In this document: one piece after another, positions 8,993-18,469 of the stretch | How the letters are laid out: every line of letters starts with the position of its first letter | Position numbering within the stretch: the first letter of the stretch is position 1 | Source of the DNA: RUG14223 sp051881075 | GTDB lineage: Bacteria; Bacillota; Clostridia; Oscillospirales; Acutalibacteraceae | DNA: 55,798 nucleotides | Direction: 5' to 3' | Assembly: GCA_051881075.1 (NCBI GenBank) | Contig: JBJEPE010000057.1 | Coordinates: 1 to 55,798 of the forward strand | Made by a program: the position numbers and the translations under genes | Notes under the pieces: model-generated | The model's database searches: none | Told to the model about the DNA's origin: nothing | Seen by the model: the letters and a program-made list of their open reading frames with translations, nothing else

Positions 8993-9595
8993 TTATTTAA
9001 GGATTTTTTTGATGTTATCTTTTGTTGTCCAAGGTTTTCTTCTGTGTATCATACTATGGCAGTTAGAACATAGCATAACCATATCTTCAATTTTTGTCTT
9101 TTCGTTTGGTTTCATTTTAGAAACAGGTTTGATATGGTGCGCTTCTATAAATCCAATTCCTAAATCACCATAAACCTCTGAAAAATCAAATCCGCATATC
9201 TCGCAATATAATTTCCCACTATGTTCATTTTTAAACTTTTGTTTTGATTTTGTAATGAGTTACTGATTTCTTTCTTTTATTAAATGTAACCTTAGCATTT
9301 CTTTTCCTTCTGAAAACTCATCATCATCGGACGTTAAGTCGAAAATGCTATCATTTTGTCTTATCAATCCATAATGCCCTTTGTTTTTGCCCTCGATCAT
9401 ATAGAACAACTCTTTTCCGTCAAACCTATCACTCTCGGGGCTGCCTTTTTCAAGCGCATCTCGTATTAAAGCTTTGTAATTTTCTGTTATATCCCTAGTA
9501 TGTATTTGAAGAAATTTATCATAAATATCCTTTAGATATGCGTGTCCGCCTAATTGCGTTAGTACAAATACGCACTCTTCTTTCCAAGTATTCAT
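8993..9595 (-). pseudogene. HNH endonuclease gene interrupted by an in-frame TAA
   Basis: Read on the minus strand, the frame opens at the ATG at 9595 and runs to TAA at 9260-9262 (111 codons). It then continues in the same frame for 88 codons to the natural stop at 8993. The second half contains a clear HNH domain: CEICGFDF, then IEAHHIKPVS, then CSNCHSMIHR with two Cys pairs for zinc and the His-His/Asn/His active-site pattern. The junction reads LRLHLIKERNQ-stop-LITKSKQKFKN, exactly where this family has an uninterrupted RN-x-x-L helix. One base change (CAA or CAG to TAA or TAG) would explain the stop. The N-terminal part (TWKEECVFVLTQLGGHAYLKDIYDKF) resembles a winged-helix domain of these nucleases. 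Probably inactive, unless read through. Confidence 0.85.
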
Positions 9596-9610
9596 ATATT
9601 ACTCCTACTC

Positions 9611-9751
9611 TTAAAAATTTGCTTTAAACGCCACCACCATTGCATCGTTGATTTCCTTTGAGTAAACTTTCATATAACCGCATATTTCATCATACTTCGT
9701 GGTATATGTAACACCAACTGTCATATACCTTTTTCTGATTTCGCCGCGCCT
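9611..9751 (-). pseudogene. C-terminal remnant of an XRE-type regulator
   Basis: The minus frame ending at TAA 9611-9613 encodes KYDEICGYMKVYSKEIND. This parallels the tail of the intact XRE regulator at 22324-22848 (QYDENSGYVKVPSQALSD), and the DNA is also visibly similar there. The helix-turn-helix part is missing: the frame abuts the stop of the upstream surface-protein gene. An ATG at 9724 would give a 37-residue peptide, but I see no reason to think it functions. It lies 15 bp upstream of the broken HNH gene, the same order (XRE, cargo, hairpin) as the second patch. Confidence 0.6.
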
Positions 9752-11065
9752 TTAATTCTTTTCCTCTTTCCGCCTCTTTAATATGTAGGCTATGCACATA
9801 ATCAAACATAGTATCGCAATTCCTGCGCCTAAAATCAGCGTATAATTTACGGTTACATTACTGCTGATAAGATTAGCGGTTATCGGCGCATCACCGGTAT
9901 ATGGCTGTACATCATACTTACTTGTATTTTTAGGGTCTATTTTTATCTTAACAGTCTTATATACACCTGTGTCAAAGGATGCGGCAGCTACTACGGTAAT
10001 ATAGCTTGCTGTTTCGTCCTCTGCTACAAACAGCTTGCCGTTTGCATCGATACGTGTTTTAGAGCTTGTACTATCTTTAACAGACCATGTAACACCCTCA
10101 TCGGCACCGTTACGTGCGTCTACCTTAGCCCTGAGAGTTAATGTTTCTGCCTTGCGGACATATCTGCGTCCTTCAAGTATTGTTACGCCTGCTATGTACT
10201 TTCTGTATTTTTTATCAACATACACATGAGTGGCTATCTTATCGGTAGTACGTCCGTAGTAGGTTGCACTGTGAACATCATTGGAAGCAACATATGCTCC
10301 GCCTATCTTGTCATTATCTGCCGCACCAAGAGCGTCTACCATATATACTGCATTATCAGTGTTTTCCGTATATATTGTTATTGCAGGTGAACCAAACGAT
10401 GAATACAAATCAAGTGAACCGCTTAAAAAGCTTATTTTTCCGTATGATTCTTTTAGTGTAATCATACCTGAATCCTCTTCGGTATATCTGTTACCTGCTA
10501 CTATTGCTTCACCTACTGACTGTATCTTTACGGTCGGTCCGTCAAACACGATATTACACGGCACGGTACTACTGTTCTCGGTATATACATGAAGTGCGGA
10601 ACAACGCATACTTTCATCTATCTTCTTAAATGAGTAATCGCCCTTTTCGTATCCGATTGCATAGTAATTGTACAGTTCAAGCGTACCGTTGCCTGTAAAT
10701 GTGACATCGCCCTTTATATCAAATACAACATTGGCACTGCTATACTGAACAAACATATTATTACCGTTTACATTTATTTCAAGCGGAATACCCAGGTCTG
10801 CATACAGGTACTTTCCGTGATTAAGGTTATCAAGCTTCAATACTGCTTTGCTATTAGTCTGTGAATATGTAAAGCCAAAGCCTGATGACTGCGCTATATT
10901 GCCGTCATTGTCTACTATGACCGTGATAAGTCCCTCATCTGAGCCTATTACAAGCTTACCGAATGCACCGCTGTTTACATCAGCAAAAACATAACATTGC
11001 ATTGTAAGTATCACCAGTACGGCGACCAGTAACAAGGACATGATTTTTTTTAATGATCTTTTCAT
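9752..11065 (-). CDS. Secreted, membrane-anchored protein with Ig-like (BIG2-type) domain
   Basis: About 437 residues. The start is placed at the ATG at 11065, directly behind GGAGGAAT. It gives a classical signal peptide (KRSLKK, a hydrophobic stretch, then an alanine site near FADV). The upstream in-frame extension to 11128 lacks these features. Residues about 30-270 are beta-rich with repeated short aromatic strands and resemble carbohydrate-binding/beta-helix surface modules. Residues about 290-385 look like a BIG2-type bacterial Ig domain (VTILEGRRYVRKAETLTLRA ... GVTWSV). A single C-terminal helix (YTLILGAGIAILCLIMCIAYIL) followed by KRRKEEKN anchors it in the membrane with the body outside. 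Ligand unknown. No sortase motif. Confidence 0.7.
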   Translation of the reverse strand: MKRSLKKIMSLLLVAVLVILTMQCYVFADVNSGAFGKLVIGSDEGLITVIVDNDGNIAQSSGFGFTYSQTNSKAVLKLDNLNHGKYLYADLGIPLEINVNGNNMFVQYSSANVVFDIKGDVTFTGNGTLELYNYYAIGYEKGDYSFKKIDESMRCSALHVYTENSSTVPCNIVFDGPTVKIQSVGEAIVAGNRYTEEDSGMITLKESYGKISFLSGSLDLYSSFGSPAITIYTENTDNAVYMVDALGAADNDKIGGAYVASNDVHSATYYGRTTDKIATHVYVDKKYRKYIAGVTILEGRRYVRKAETLTLRAKVDARNGADEGVTWSVKDSTSSKTRIDANGKLFVAEDETASYITVVAAASFDTGVYKTVKIKIDPKNTSKYDVQPYTGDAPITANLISSNVTVNYTLILGAGIAILCLIMCIAYILKRRKEEKN

Positions 11066-11262
11066 CGGTATTCCTCCTTCTTTGAATAAAGCCACATCTG
11101 CACGTCCTCTTAAAAAGAGGCAAAACATTCAAAATTAATATATTACTAATACTATCAAAATAATTTTAACATATAAATTTAGAAAATTAAAGAGGAAAAA
11201 ACAATTTTTTCACTTTTTAAGAAACTATTTTTAATTCTTCGACATAAATTGCTTAATACATC

Positions 11263-11291
11263 TTGAATTTATGCGTTAAATAATGTATAAT
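11263..11291 (+). promoter_or_regulatory. Promoter of the membrane protein / P-ATPase pair
   Basis: TTGAAT, a 17-bp spacer and a perfect TATAAT. The leader (about 11298-11400) contains a small hairpin, TGCGGT at 11350-11355 with ACCGCA at 11375-11380, just before the GGAGG ribosome site. The gap 11066-11400 is otherwise AT-rich with no gene. Confidence 0.75.
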
Positions 11292-11400
11292 CTACTTTAA
11301 TTATCAGGAAAAAAAGTAAAAAAGTATTTATGTGATTTACCCGAATTTTTGCGGTTATATATCACAACATTATCACCGCATTTTAACGGAGGAATTAGTG

Positions 11401-11973
11401 ATGATAGCTCTGAACAAGATTAAGCATAATATATTAAGCGAAAACGAATACTCTATATCTAAGGGTAGAAATGAGCTGCACGAAGAGCTTCTTGCAATGT
11501 TCAAGCGTCATTATGATAACAAGGAAAGCACCGAGTGCGGCCTAATGGGTGAATATATTGAAAAAGACAAGCTATACAAGATAAAATACAGATATCGCCC
11601 GTTTGACCGTGATACAGCCTGTACGCTTGAAGAATACTATATACTTGCCGAGATATCTCAGGGCGGTAAAACAAGTAAGCTTCACTGTATGCTGATAAAA
11701 GACAAAAGCAACTCTCTGTATAAAAAGATAATCGGTATTATATGCTGTATCTTTTCACTATGGATGTTGCTTTACGCATTTTCTTCAGGTATTTCCGGTA
11801 TTGTTCTGATAATTTTTTTATGTGCCATACTTTTATGCGGGGTGCTTTTGATAGTCTCTAAAGGCGATGACAGACAAGATGCCGACGAGCTTACAAAATT
11901 ATTTGAAGAAGAAATTAAATCACTTAACAACTCAAGTAAAAAAATAAATCAAAAACAAAATAAGGAGTGTTGA
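11401..11973 (+). CDS. Small two-helix membrane protein of unknown function
   Basis: 191 residues from the ATG at 11401, chosen because ACGGAGG lies 8 nt upstream. Upstream in-frame starts have no ribosome site. Residues 1-110 are charged and soluble-looking. They are followed by two adjacent membrane helices (IIGIICCIFSLWMLLYAFSS and the following ISGIVLIIFLCAILLCGVLL) and a charged C-terminal tail of about 35 residues with an amphipathic EE/K-rich helix. I do not recognise a family. Its stop lies 2 nt before the P-ATPase ATG and its last codons contain that gene's Shine-Dalgarno. It is therefore co-transcribed with, and possibly accessory to, the pump. Confidence 0.75.
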   Translation: MIALNKIKHNILSENEYSISKGRNELHEELLAMFKRHYDNKESTECGLMGEYIEKDKLYKIKYRYRPFDRDTACTLEEYYILAEISQGGKTSKLHCMLIKDKSNSLYKKIIGIICCIFSLWMLLYAFSSGISGIVLIIFLCAILLCGVLLIVSKGDDRQDADELTKLFEEEIKSLNNSSKKINQKQNKEC

Positions 11974-11975
11974 AA

Positions 11976-14615
11976 ATGGGCTTTTATTTAAAAAGCACAC
12001 AGGAAACATTAGACGAGCTGAAAACATCCGAAAACGGACTTACCGCAGAAGAGTCAGCACAAAGACTTGAACGCGACGGTAAAAACAAGCTTGCTGAGGG
12101 TAAGAAGGCCTCCCTCTTTGCACGCTTTATGAAGCAGCTTGCCGACCCGATGATAATAGTACTTATCGTTGCGGCAGTAATTTCGGGTATAACCTCTGTT
12201 TATGCTAATGAATCCTTTGCAGATGTATTCATCATCATGTTTGTTGTTATCTTAAACGCCGTACTTGGTGTTGTTCAGGAGAGTAAGGCTGAAAAAGCCA
12301 TAGATGCTCTTAAAGAAATGACAGCCGCTACATCTAAATGTTTAAGAAACGGTGAAATAACCATTGTAAAGAGTGAAGACCTTGCGGTAGGCGACGTTAT
12401 CCTGCTTGAAGCAGGCGATGCCGTACCGGCAGACGCACGACTCATTGAGTGTGCTTCTGTTAAGGCAGAAGAAGCAGCTCTTACCGGTGAATCCGTACCG
12501 GTAAATAAAACAGCCGATAAGCTTGACCTTAACGGCCAGAAGGATATACCTCTCGGCGACAGAAAAAATATGGTATATATGGGCAGTACGGTAGTTTACG
12601 GCAGAGGTAAGGCCGTAGTAACCGGCACAGGTATGAATACAGAGATGGGCAAAATAGCTGACGCTCTTACACAGGCTCAGGATGAGGCCACACCTTTGCA
12701 GGTTAAGCTTGCCCAGCTTAGTAAGGTACTCACCGTAGGAGTTATCGGTATTTGTATCTTTATATTTGCTTTTGGACTTATCAAGAGCGGTTCATTCACC
12801 TTTGACAATGCTCTAAATATGTTCATGGTAGCGGTAAGCCTTGCTGTTGCGGCTATTCCTGAGGGACTTGCCGCCGTAGTAACAATAGTACTGTCAATAG
12901 GCGTTACAAAGATGTCTAAGCGCAACGCAGTTATCCGTAAGCTTACCGCAGTTGAAACACTCGGCTGTACACAGATAATCTGCTCAGATAAGACAGGCAC
13001 GCTTACACAGAATAAGATGACCGTTGTAGAGGACTACAGCGCAGACCGTAAAATACTTGCAACCGCAATGGCACTGTGCAGTGACGCAGAGCTTGACGAA
13101 AACAACGAGGCTATCGGTGAGCCTACGGAATGTGCGCTTGTAAACTTTGCATATAAGATAGGTTTACCTAAGACACAGCTTAAAAAGGATATGCCGCGTG
13201 TAGGTGAAGCCCCATTTGATTCATTAAGAAAAATGATGTCTACCGTACACGAAGTAAACGGTACATTCATTCAGTATACCAAGGGCGCACCTGATGAAAT
13301 ATTAAAGCAATGCACACAGTATATCGAGGGCGGCAAGACAGTTGCAATGACCGATGAAAAGCGTGCCGAGATATTAAAGACCAATAAACAGCTTGCGGAC
13401 AAGGCGCTTAGAGTACTTGCCGCCGCTTGCAAAAACTATGACACTAAGCCGGAAAGCTTTGAGCCAAACGACCTTGAAAAAGACCTTGTTTATATAGGAC
13501 TTGTAGGTATGATAGATCCTGTAAGACCTGAAGTAAAGCTGGCAATAGAAGAATGTAAGAGTGCGGGTATCCGCCCGATAATGATAACAGGTGATCACAA
13601 AGACACCGCAGTAGCAATAGCTATGGAGCTTGGCATAATAACCGATGCTTCTCAGGCTATAACAGGCGCAGAGCTTAACGAGATTAGCGATGAACAATTC
13701 TTTACCGATATTGAAAAATATTCAGTTTATGCCCGTGTACAGCCTGAACATAAGGTACGTATAGTAAAGGGCTGGAAGGCTAAGGATATGATCACCGCCA
13801 TGACCGGTGACGGAGTAAATGACGCACCGTCTATCAAAACAGCGGATATCGGCATAGGCATGGGTATAACCGGTACTGACGTAACAAAGAACGTTGCCGA
13901 TATGATACTTGCCGATGATAACTTTGCAACCATTGTTTCGGCGGTAAAAGAGGGCAGACAGATTTATGATAATATCCGTAAATCCATACAGTTCCTGCTT
14001 TCTTCAAACTTAAGCGAGGTAATGGGCATATTTATTGCCACAGTACTTGGATTTACGCTCCTTAAGCCTGTACACATCTTATGGATAAACCTTATTACCG
14101 ACTGCCTACCTGCCCTTGCATTAGGTGTAGAAAAGAGCGAGCGTGACATAATGAAGCGTAAGCCGAGAGCGTCTACCGACGGAATATTCTCACACGGACT
14201 TGGTATAGATTGTGTATATCAAGGCGTCATTGTTACTATACTGACACTCTCTGCGTACTTTATCGGTCACTTTATGGAGAACGGCGTTTGGGAAATAACT
14301 CAAAGTGCAGACGGTATAACAATGGCATTTCTAACCATGTCAATGGCAGAGATCTTCCATTCATTTAATATGCGTTCACAAAGAGGCTCTATATTCACGC
14401 TTAAAACTCAAAACTGGCTTCTCTTAGGCTCAATGGCACTTGCACTTATACTTACAACATCCGTAATTTACATTCCGTTTGTTGCCGCTATGTTTGAGTT
14501 CACAACCATAAGCCTTAAAGAGTACCTTGTTGCATTAGGTCTTGCGTTCACAATCATTCCGATAGTTGAAATAATTAAGCTTATACAAAGAATGATAGCT
14601 AAGAAAAAGGCTTGA
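11976..14615 (+). CDS. Calcium-type (P2) P-type ATPase
   Basis: About 879 residues from the ATG at 11976 (AAGGAG 8 nt upstream). The GTG at 11967 lies inside that site. The domains run in order: N-terminal cation-ATPase cap; M1-M2; actuator domain with LTGESVPV (near residue 170); M4 with AAIPEGLAAVV, where PEGL is the P2A/P2B calcium-binding loop; phosphorylation motif CSDKTGTLT with Asp338; nucleotide domain with KGAPDE; MITGDH; hinge TGDGVNDAP; and six C-terminal helices. This is the SERCA/PMCA-like family that exports Ca2+ (possibly Mn2+) with ATP. Length and motifs are complete. The upstream small membrane protein is in the same operon. Confidence 0.92.
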   Translation: MGFYLKSTQETLDELKTSENGLTAEESAQRLERDGKNKLAEGKKASLFARFMKQLADPMIIVLIVAAVISGITSVYANESFADVFIIMFVVILNAVLGVVQESKAEKAIDALKEMTAATSKCLRNGEITIVKSEDLAVGDVILLEAGDAVPADARLIECASVKAEEAALTGESVPVNKTADKLDLNGQKDIPLGDRKNMVYMGSTVVYGRGKAVVTGTGMNTEMGKIADALTQAQDEATPLQVKLAQLSKVLTVGVIGICIFIFAFGLIKSGSFTFDNALNMFMVAVSLAVAAIPEGLAAVVTIVLSIGVTKMSKRNAVIRKLTAVETLGCTQIICSDKTGTLTQNKMTVVEDYSADRKILATAMALCSDAELDENNEAIGEPTECALVNFAYKIGLPKTQLKKDMPRVGEAPFDSLRKMMSTVHEVNGTFIQYTKGAPDEILKQCTQYIEGGKTVAMTDEKRAEILKTNKQLADKALRVLAAACKNYDTKPESFEPNDLEKDLVYIGLVGMIDPVRPEVKLAIEECKSAGIRPIMITGDHKDTAVAIAMELGIITDASQAITGAELNEISDEQFFTDIEKYSVYARVQPEHKVRIVKGWKAKDMITAMTGDGVNDAPSIKTADIGIGMGITGTDVTKNVADMILADDNFATIVSAVKEGRQIYDNIRKSIQFLLSSNLSEVMGIFIATVLGFTLLKPVHILWINLITDCLPALALGVEKSERDIMKRKPRASTDGIFSHGLGIDCVYQGVIVTILTLSAYFIGHFMENGVWEITQSADGITMAFLTMSMAEIFHSFNMRSQRGSIFTLKTQNWLLLGSMALALILTTSVIYIPFVAAMFEFTTISLKEYLVALGLAFTIIPIVEIIKLIQRMIAKKKA

Positions 14616-14650
14616 TTTTTAGTTTTAGTACAGTCAAATCAATATAAAAT

Positions 14651-14698
14651 ATCTCCCTTATCAATACCGAACGGTGTTAATAAGGGAGATTTATTTTT
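14651..14698. terminator. Terminator between the P-ATPase and rpoD
   Basis: An 11-bp perfect outer stem (ATCTCCCTTAT / ATAAGGGAGAT) with an inner 7-bp stem (AATACCG / CGGTGTT), then TTATTTTT. It lies between convergent genes. Confidence 0.9.
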
Positions 14699-14729
14699 GT
14701 TGTTTATATTGTAATGCAGGGCAGAATTA

Positions 14730-15833
14730 TCAGTCAAGAAAATCCTTTAGCTTTTTGCTACGGCTGGGATGTCTTAGCTTACGCAATGCCTTAGCCTCTA
14801 TCTGTCTTATACGCTCTCTTGTAACATTAAACTCCTTGCCAACCTCTTCAAGTGTCCTTGGTCTGCCGTCCTCAAGTCCGAAACGCAGGCGCAGTACCTT
14901 TTCTTCTCTAGGTGTAAGAGTATCAAGTACCTCTGAAAGCTGTTCTTTAAGCATTGTGTGTGATGCCGCATCGGCCGGCTGAGGTGCATCCTCATCAGGG
15001 ATAAAGTCGCCGAGATGGCTGTCCTCCTCTTCTCCTATAGGGGTTTCAAGAGATACAGGCTCCTGTGCTACACGCATTATCTCACGTACCTTATCAACAG
15101 GCATTTCAAGCTCTACCGCAATCTCATCAGCAGTAGGCTCATGTCCGTTAGTGTGTAAAAGCTGGCTGGATACCTTCTTTACTTTATTTATTGTTTCTAC
15201 CATATGAACCGGTATTCTTATAGTTCTTGCCTGATCTGCAATGGCACGTGTGATAGCCTGTCTTATCCACCATGTGGCGTATGTTGAGAATTTAAATCCC
15301 TTAGTATAGTCAAACTTTTCAACTGCCTTAATAAGTCCCAAGTTGCCCTCCTGTATAAGATCAAGGAACTGCATACCTCTGCCAAGATATCTTTTGGCTA
15401 TGCTTACAACCAAACGCAGGTTTGCCTCTGACAGTCTTTTCTTGGCTGCGGCATCGCCATCATTTATACGTATTGCAAGGGTTTTCTCTTCATCTGTGGT
15501 AAGAAGCGGAACTCTGCCTATTTCTTTCAGATATACCTTAACGGGATCGTCTATTGACATTGCATCAGATGATGAATCTTCGTTGAAGCTTTCTACCTCC
15601 TGCGCAACAGCGTCTAGGTCTATATCCTCTGCCTGTATAGTGTCAATGTCGTCGACAAGCTCTATTCCCTGTGCGTCAAGCGTATCATAAAACTTTTCTA
15701 TCTGTTCAGGGTCAAAGTCCATTTCGCCTATAGCGTCAAAAATTTCTCTTGTGGTTATTTGTCCCTTAGCCTTACCAAGCTCTGTAAGCTCTTTCAGTAC
15801 TGTTCTTTTGTCTGTTGGTTGCATCATTGTCAT
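14730..15833 (-). CDS. rpoD: RNA polymerase primary sigma factor (sigma-70/SigA)
   Basis: 367 residues. A short region 1.1-like N-terminus is followed by region 1.2 (DDPVKVYLKEIGRVPLLT), region 2 (GMQFLDLIQEGNLGLIKAVE and FSTYATWWIRQAI, the -10-recognising and melting helices), region 3, and region 4.2 (TLEEVGKEFNVTRERIRQIE, the -35-recognising helix). It ends with the typical LRHPSRSKKLKDFLD. It lacks the large non-conserved insert of proteobacterial RpoD, as expected for a Firmicute. The ATG is preceded by AAGGGG at 7 nt. It lies 11 bp downstream of dnaG, the conserved macromolecular-synthesis arrangement. The many TTGACA-17-TATAAT promoters in the window are its predicted targets. Confidence 0.97.
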   Translation of the reverse strand: MTMMQPTDKRTVLKELTELGKAKGQITTREIFDAIGEMDFDPEQIEKFYDTLDAQGIELVDDIDTIQAEDIDLDAVAQEVESFNEDSSSDAMSIDDPVKVYLKEIGRVPLLTTDEEKTLAIRINDGDAAAKKRLSEANLRLVVSIAKRYLGRGMQFLDLIQEGNLGLIKAVEKFDYTKGFKFSTYATWWIRQAITRAIADQARTIRIPVHMVETINKVKKVSSQLLHTNGHEPTADEIAVELEMPVDKVREIMRVAQEPVSLETPIGEEEDSHLGDFIPDEDAPQPADAASHTMLKEQLSEVLDTLTPREEKVLRLRFGLEDGRPRTLEEVGKEFNVTRERIRQIEAKALRKLRHPSRSKKLKDFLD

Positions 15834-15844
15834 TTTTTTACCCC

Positions 15845-17620
15845 TTACCTTTTTTGTTGCTTAAGCTTATTCAAAAAGCTCTGTATATCGCTCTCATCAG
15901 CCGCCGCAACATCCTTTAAAAGCTTATTTTCATTTTCCTGTAATATTACCCCTATGTACTCATCAATAGCCGCAGAGGTTGCCGCCTCTTGCGAATAATT
16001 CAACAGCATATAGGCAATGCGTGCGTTCTCCTCAGGCGAGAAATTCTCGGATATATCCATCATCATTGCGGATTTACCCTCTGTTATTCTTTCCTCAAGG
16101 CATTTATAAACTTTTTTATTAAAATCAGTTATCAGCTTATCGTACGGCAAAGCTTTAAATACCCGTTTGGCTGAGTCCTGATTATTTATAATGTATGCTA
16201 TGAGAGCCTCCTCAGCTTTTGCGGCACGCAGATTATCCGCCTTTTGCGGATTTATTCTGTCATCTCTGGCAGAAACGGAGTTTTGAATTTTTCTCATCTG
16301 CTTAACAGACGCACTTTTATACATCTGCTTGCGCTGTTTCTCTATCTGCTGAATTATAGCAGACTTATCCACCGAGGTTTCCGCACCTATCTTAGATGCG
16401 TATATCTCCCACTCAATGCGGCTGTCTATCTCTGCAAGAGTCTTTACAACCTCATTGATATATGTTATTTTTCCTTGAGATGTAGATGTATCTACTCTCA
16501 TTTTAATCTTTTGTAATTTATATTCTATGTCGTTTCCGGCATTATCTATAAGTTGTTTAAATCTGGCAGGACCGTGTATGCCGTGTGATTTAATAAATTC
16601 ATCCGGGTCTTTACCGTTAGGCACAGTAAGCACTCTGATAATAATTCCGGCATCACGCAATAAAGAAATTGCTCTTGTCGTCGCTTTTTGACCGGCTTCG
16701 TCAGCATCATATGATATTATAACCTCAGAGGTATAACGCTTCATAAGCAACGCCTGTTCACTTGTAAGCGCCGTACCTAAGGTAGCCACAGCATTCTTAA
16801 AACCCGCCTGATGCAATGCAATTACGTCCATATAGCCCTCGGCAAGTATAAGCTTCCCTTCGCCGGACGCTTTTGCAAAATTAAGCGCAAATAAGTTACC
16901 GCTTTTCTTAAATACCAAAGTATCTGAAGTATTTAGGTACTTAGGTTTACCGTCACCCATTATTCTGCCACCAAATGCGATAACATTACCTCTTAGGTCG
17001 ATAATGGGAAACATTACACGATTATAAAATCTATCAAAGGATTTATCGTAGCTTCCTTTTATGCACAGATTTGCCTGCTGTAATTCATACTCCGTAAAGC
17101 CCATTTTTTTAAGATGATCTAAAAGAGCATACCGTGAGTTGGGAGCAAAGCCAAGCCCAAATCGCCGTATTGTCCGGTCTGTAAGCTGTCTGTTGTGAAG
17201 ATAGTCAAGTGCCGGCTTGCCCTGCTCTGTATATAGCTGATTATTAAAGAAGCGTGCAGCCTCACGGTTAGCCTCCAAAATTCGCAATTTAAGCTTAGCA
17301 TTAGAGTTATCAAAGGTATTCTCCGGTACTGTCATACCTGCTCGCTGTGCAAGCAGTTTGACGGCCTCTAAGTAATCTAAATTCTCTATTCGTCTTATAA
17401 AGGTAACTACATCGCCGCCTGCACCGCAACCGAAGCAGTAAAATGAGCCTGTTTCGGGATATATATTAAATGAGGGAGTTTTTTCACCGTGAAAGGGGCA
17501 AAGCCCTACAAGGTTTCTGCCACGTCGTTTTAAATTAACATATGATGAGATTATCTCTGTTATATCTGTCCTCATCCTTAATTCCTGCATAAAATCATCA
17601 GGTATCGGCATTTTACTCAC
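15845..17620 (-). CDS. dnaG: DNA primase
   Basis: 591 residues, full length for Firmicute DnaG. The N-terminal zinc finger has C41, H44, C62 and C65 (CPFHGEKTPSF ... FYCFGCGAGG). The RNA polymerase core follows. The TOPRIM metal site comprises E261 in LAEGYMD and D305/D307 in SYDADEAG. The C-terminal third is the helicase-interaction region and is variable, as usual. It makes the RNA primers for lagging-strand replication. The ATG follows AAAAGGGGTGAGTAAA. It is the first gene of the dnaG-rpoD unit. The 231-bp gap upstream (17621-17851) is AT-rich and shows nothing else convincing. Confidence 0.97.
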   Translation of the reverse strand: MSKMPIPDDFMQELRMRTDITEIISSYVNLKRRGRNLVGLCPFHGEKTPSFNIYPETGSFYCFGCGAGGDVVTFIRRIENLDYLEAVKLLAQRAGMTVPENTFDNSNAKLKLRILEANREAARFFNNQLYTEQGKPALDYLHNRQLTDRTIRRFGLGFAPNSRYALLDHLKKMGFTEYELQQANLCIKGSYDKSFDRFYNRVMFPIIDLRGNVIAFGGRIMGDGKPKYLNTSDTLVFKKSGNLFALNFAKASGEGKLILAEGYMDVIALHQAGFKNAVATLGTALTSEQALLMKRYTSEVIISYDADEAGQKATTRAISLLRDAGIIIRVLTVPNGKDPDEFIKSHGIHGPARFKQLIDNAGNDIEYKLQKIKMRVDTSTSQGKITYINEVVKTLAEIDSRIEWEIYASKIGAETSVDKSAIIQQIEKQRKQMYKSASVKQMRKIQNSVSARDDRINPQKADNLRAAKAEEALIAYIINNQDSAKRVFKALPYDKLITDFNKKVYKCLEERITEGKSAMMMDISENFSPEENARIAYMLLNYSQEAATSAAIDEYIGVILQENENKLLKDVAAADESDIQSFLNKLKQQKR

Positions 17621-17851
17621 CCCTTTTGTTAAGGTAAACGTACTTTTAAAATCGGATGAGTAAAACGTCCCATTTTAAAAATACATTTACTGATACAGAT
17701 ATATTTTTCATCAAATTTTGTAAATTTATTCCTTTTGAGCAATTTTTTTAACATATCGTCATTAATTACGCTTTTCTGTAATTATAATACGACAAAAGTT
17801 TTTATTTTCCTACCAAAAGCAAAAAATTCAAAAAACAGTCTGTATTTAAAC

Positions 17852-18469
17852 CTACACAGGGTAGTACTCCGCACCAAATTCAAGTGCCTGTATTTCTCCG
17901 CAGGAAAGCTCAGCAAGCTGTTTATTGAGTGCGCCAAGATCTCTTTGAGAAATATGCAGTTTAATCGTCACGTTATCGGTAAACTGCGTATCGTCTATAA
18001 CCCCGCCCATTGACGGTATAAGTGAATTTATCCTGCCGTATTGATTATATGAGCAGACAAGCTCAGCCTGTGAGCATTTACGCATTGTCACAACATTACC
18101 TGCATCTATAGCTATTCTGGCACCGTGTGAGTATGCGCGCACAAGTCCGCCTGCACCCAGTAATATGCCGCCAAAGTACCTTGTTACTACTACCACTACA
18201 TCGGTAATACCGCTTTTCAGGATAACATCAAGGGTAGGCACCCCTGCCGTGCCTTGCGGTTCACCGTCATCTGAGTATCTTTTTTGCTGACCGTTTCTTA
18301 AGCAATATGCATATACGTTATGGGTAGCATCCCAGTGTTTGGCTTTTATTGCATTAATAAATTCGATTGCTTCCTCCTCAGTAGCAACCGGCTTTACATA
18401 ACCTATAAACTTTGAACGACGCTCTATAAACTCATCGTGTGCCTCATACAGTACTGTCTTATATTCCAT
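17852..18469 (-). CDS. yigZ: IMPACT/YigZ family protein
   Basis: About 205 residues. The family signatures are RRSKFIGYVKPV at the start, DDGEPQGTAGVPTLDVI in the middle, and VVVVTRYFGGILLGAGGLVRAYS, the UPF0029 core motif. A C-terminal ferredoxin-like DUF1949 domain follows. YigZ/IMPACT proteins are broadly conserved and bind nucleic acid or ribosome-linked factors in eukaryotes; the bacterial role is unclear. I take the ATG at 18469 as the start because the family begins near MEYKTVLYEAHDEF and a weak GGGTG precedes it. Frames open to 18511, but those starts have no ribosome site. It appears monocistronic. Confidence 0.88.
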   Translation of the reverse strand: MEYKTVLYEAHDEFIERRSKFIGYVKPVATEEEAIEFINAIKAKHWDATHNVYAYCLRNGQQKRYSDDGEPQGTAGVPTLDVILKSGITDVVVVVTRYFGGILLGAGGLVRAYSHGARIAIDAGNVVTMRKCSQAELVCSYNQYGRINSLIPSMGGVIDDTQFTDNVTIKLHISQRDLGALNKQLAELSCGEIQALEFGAEYYPV

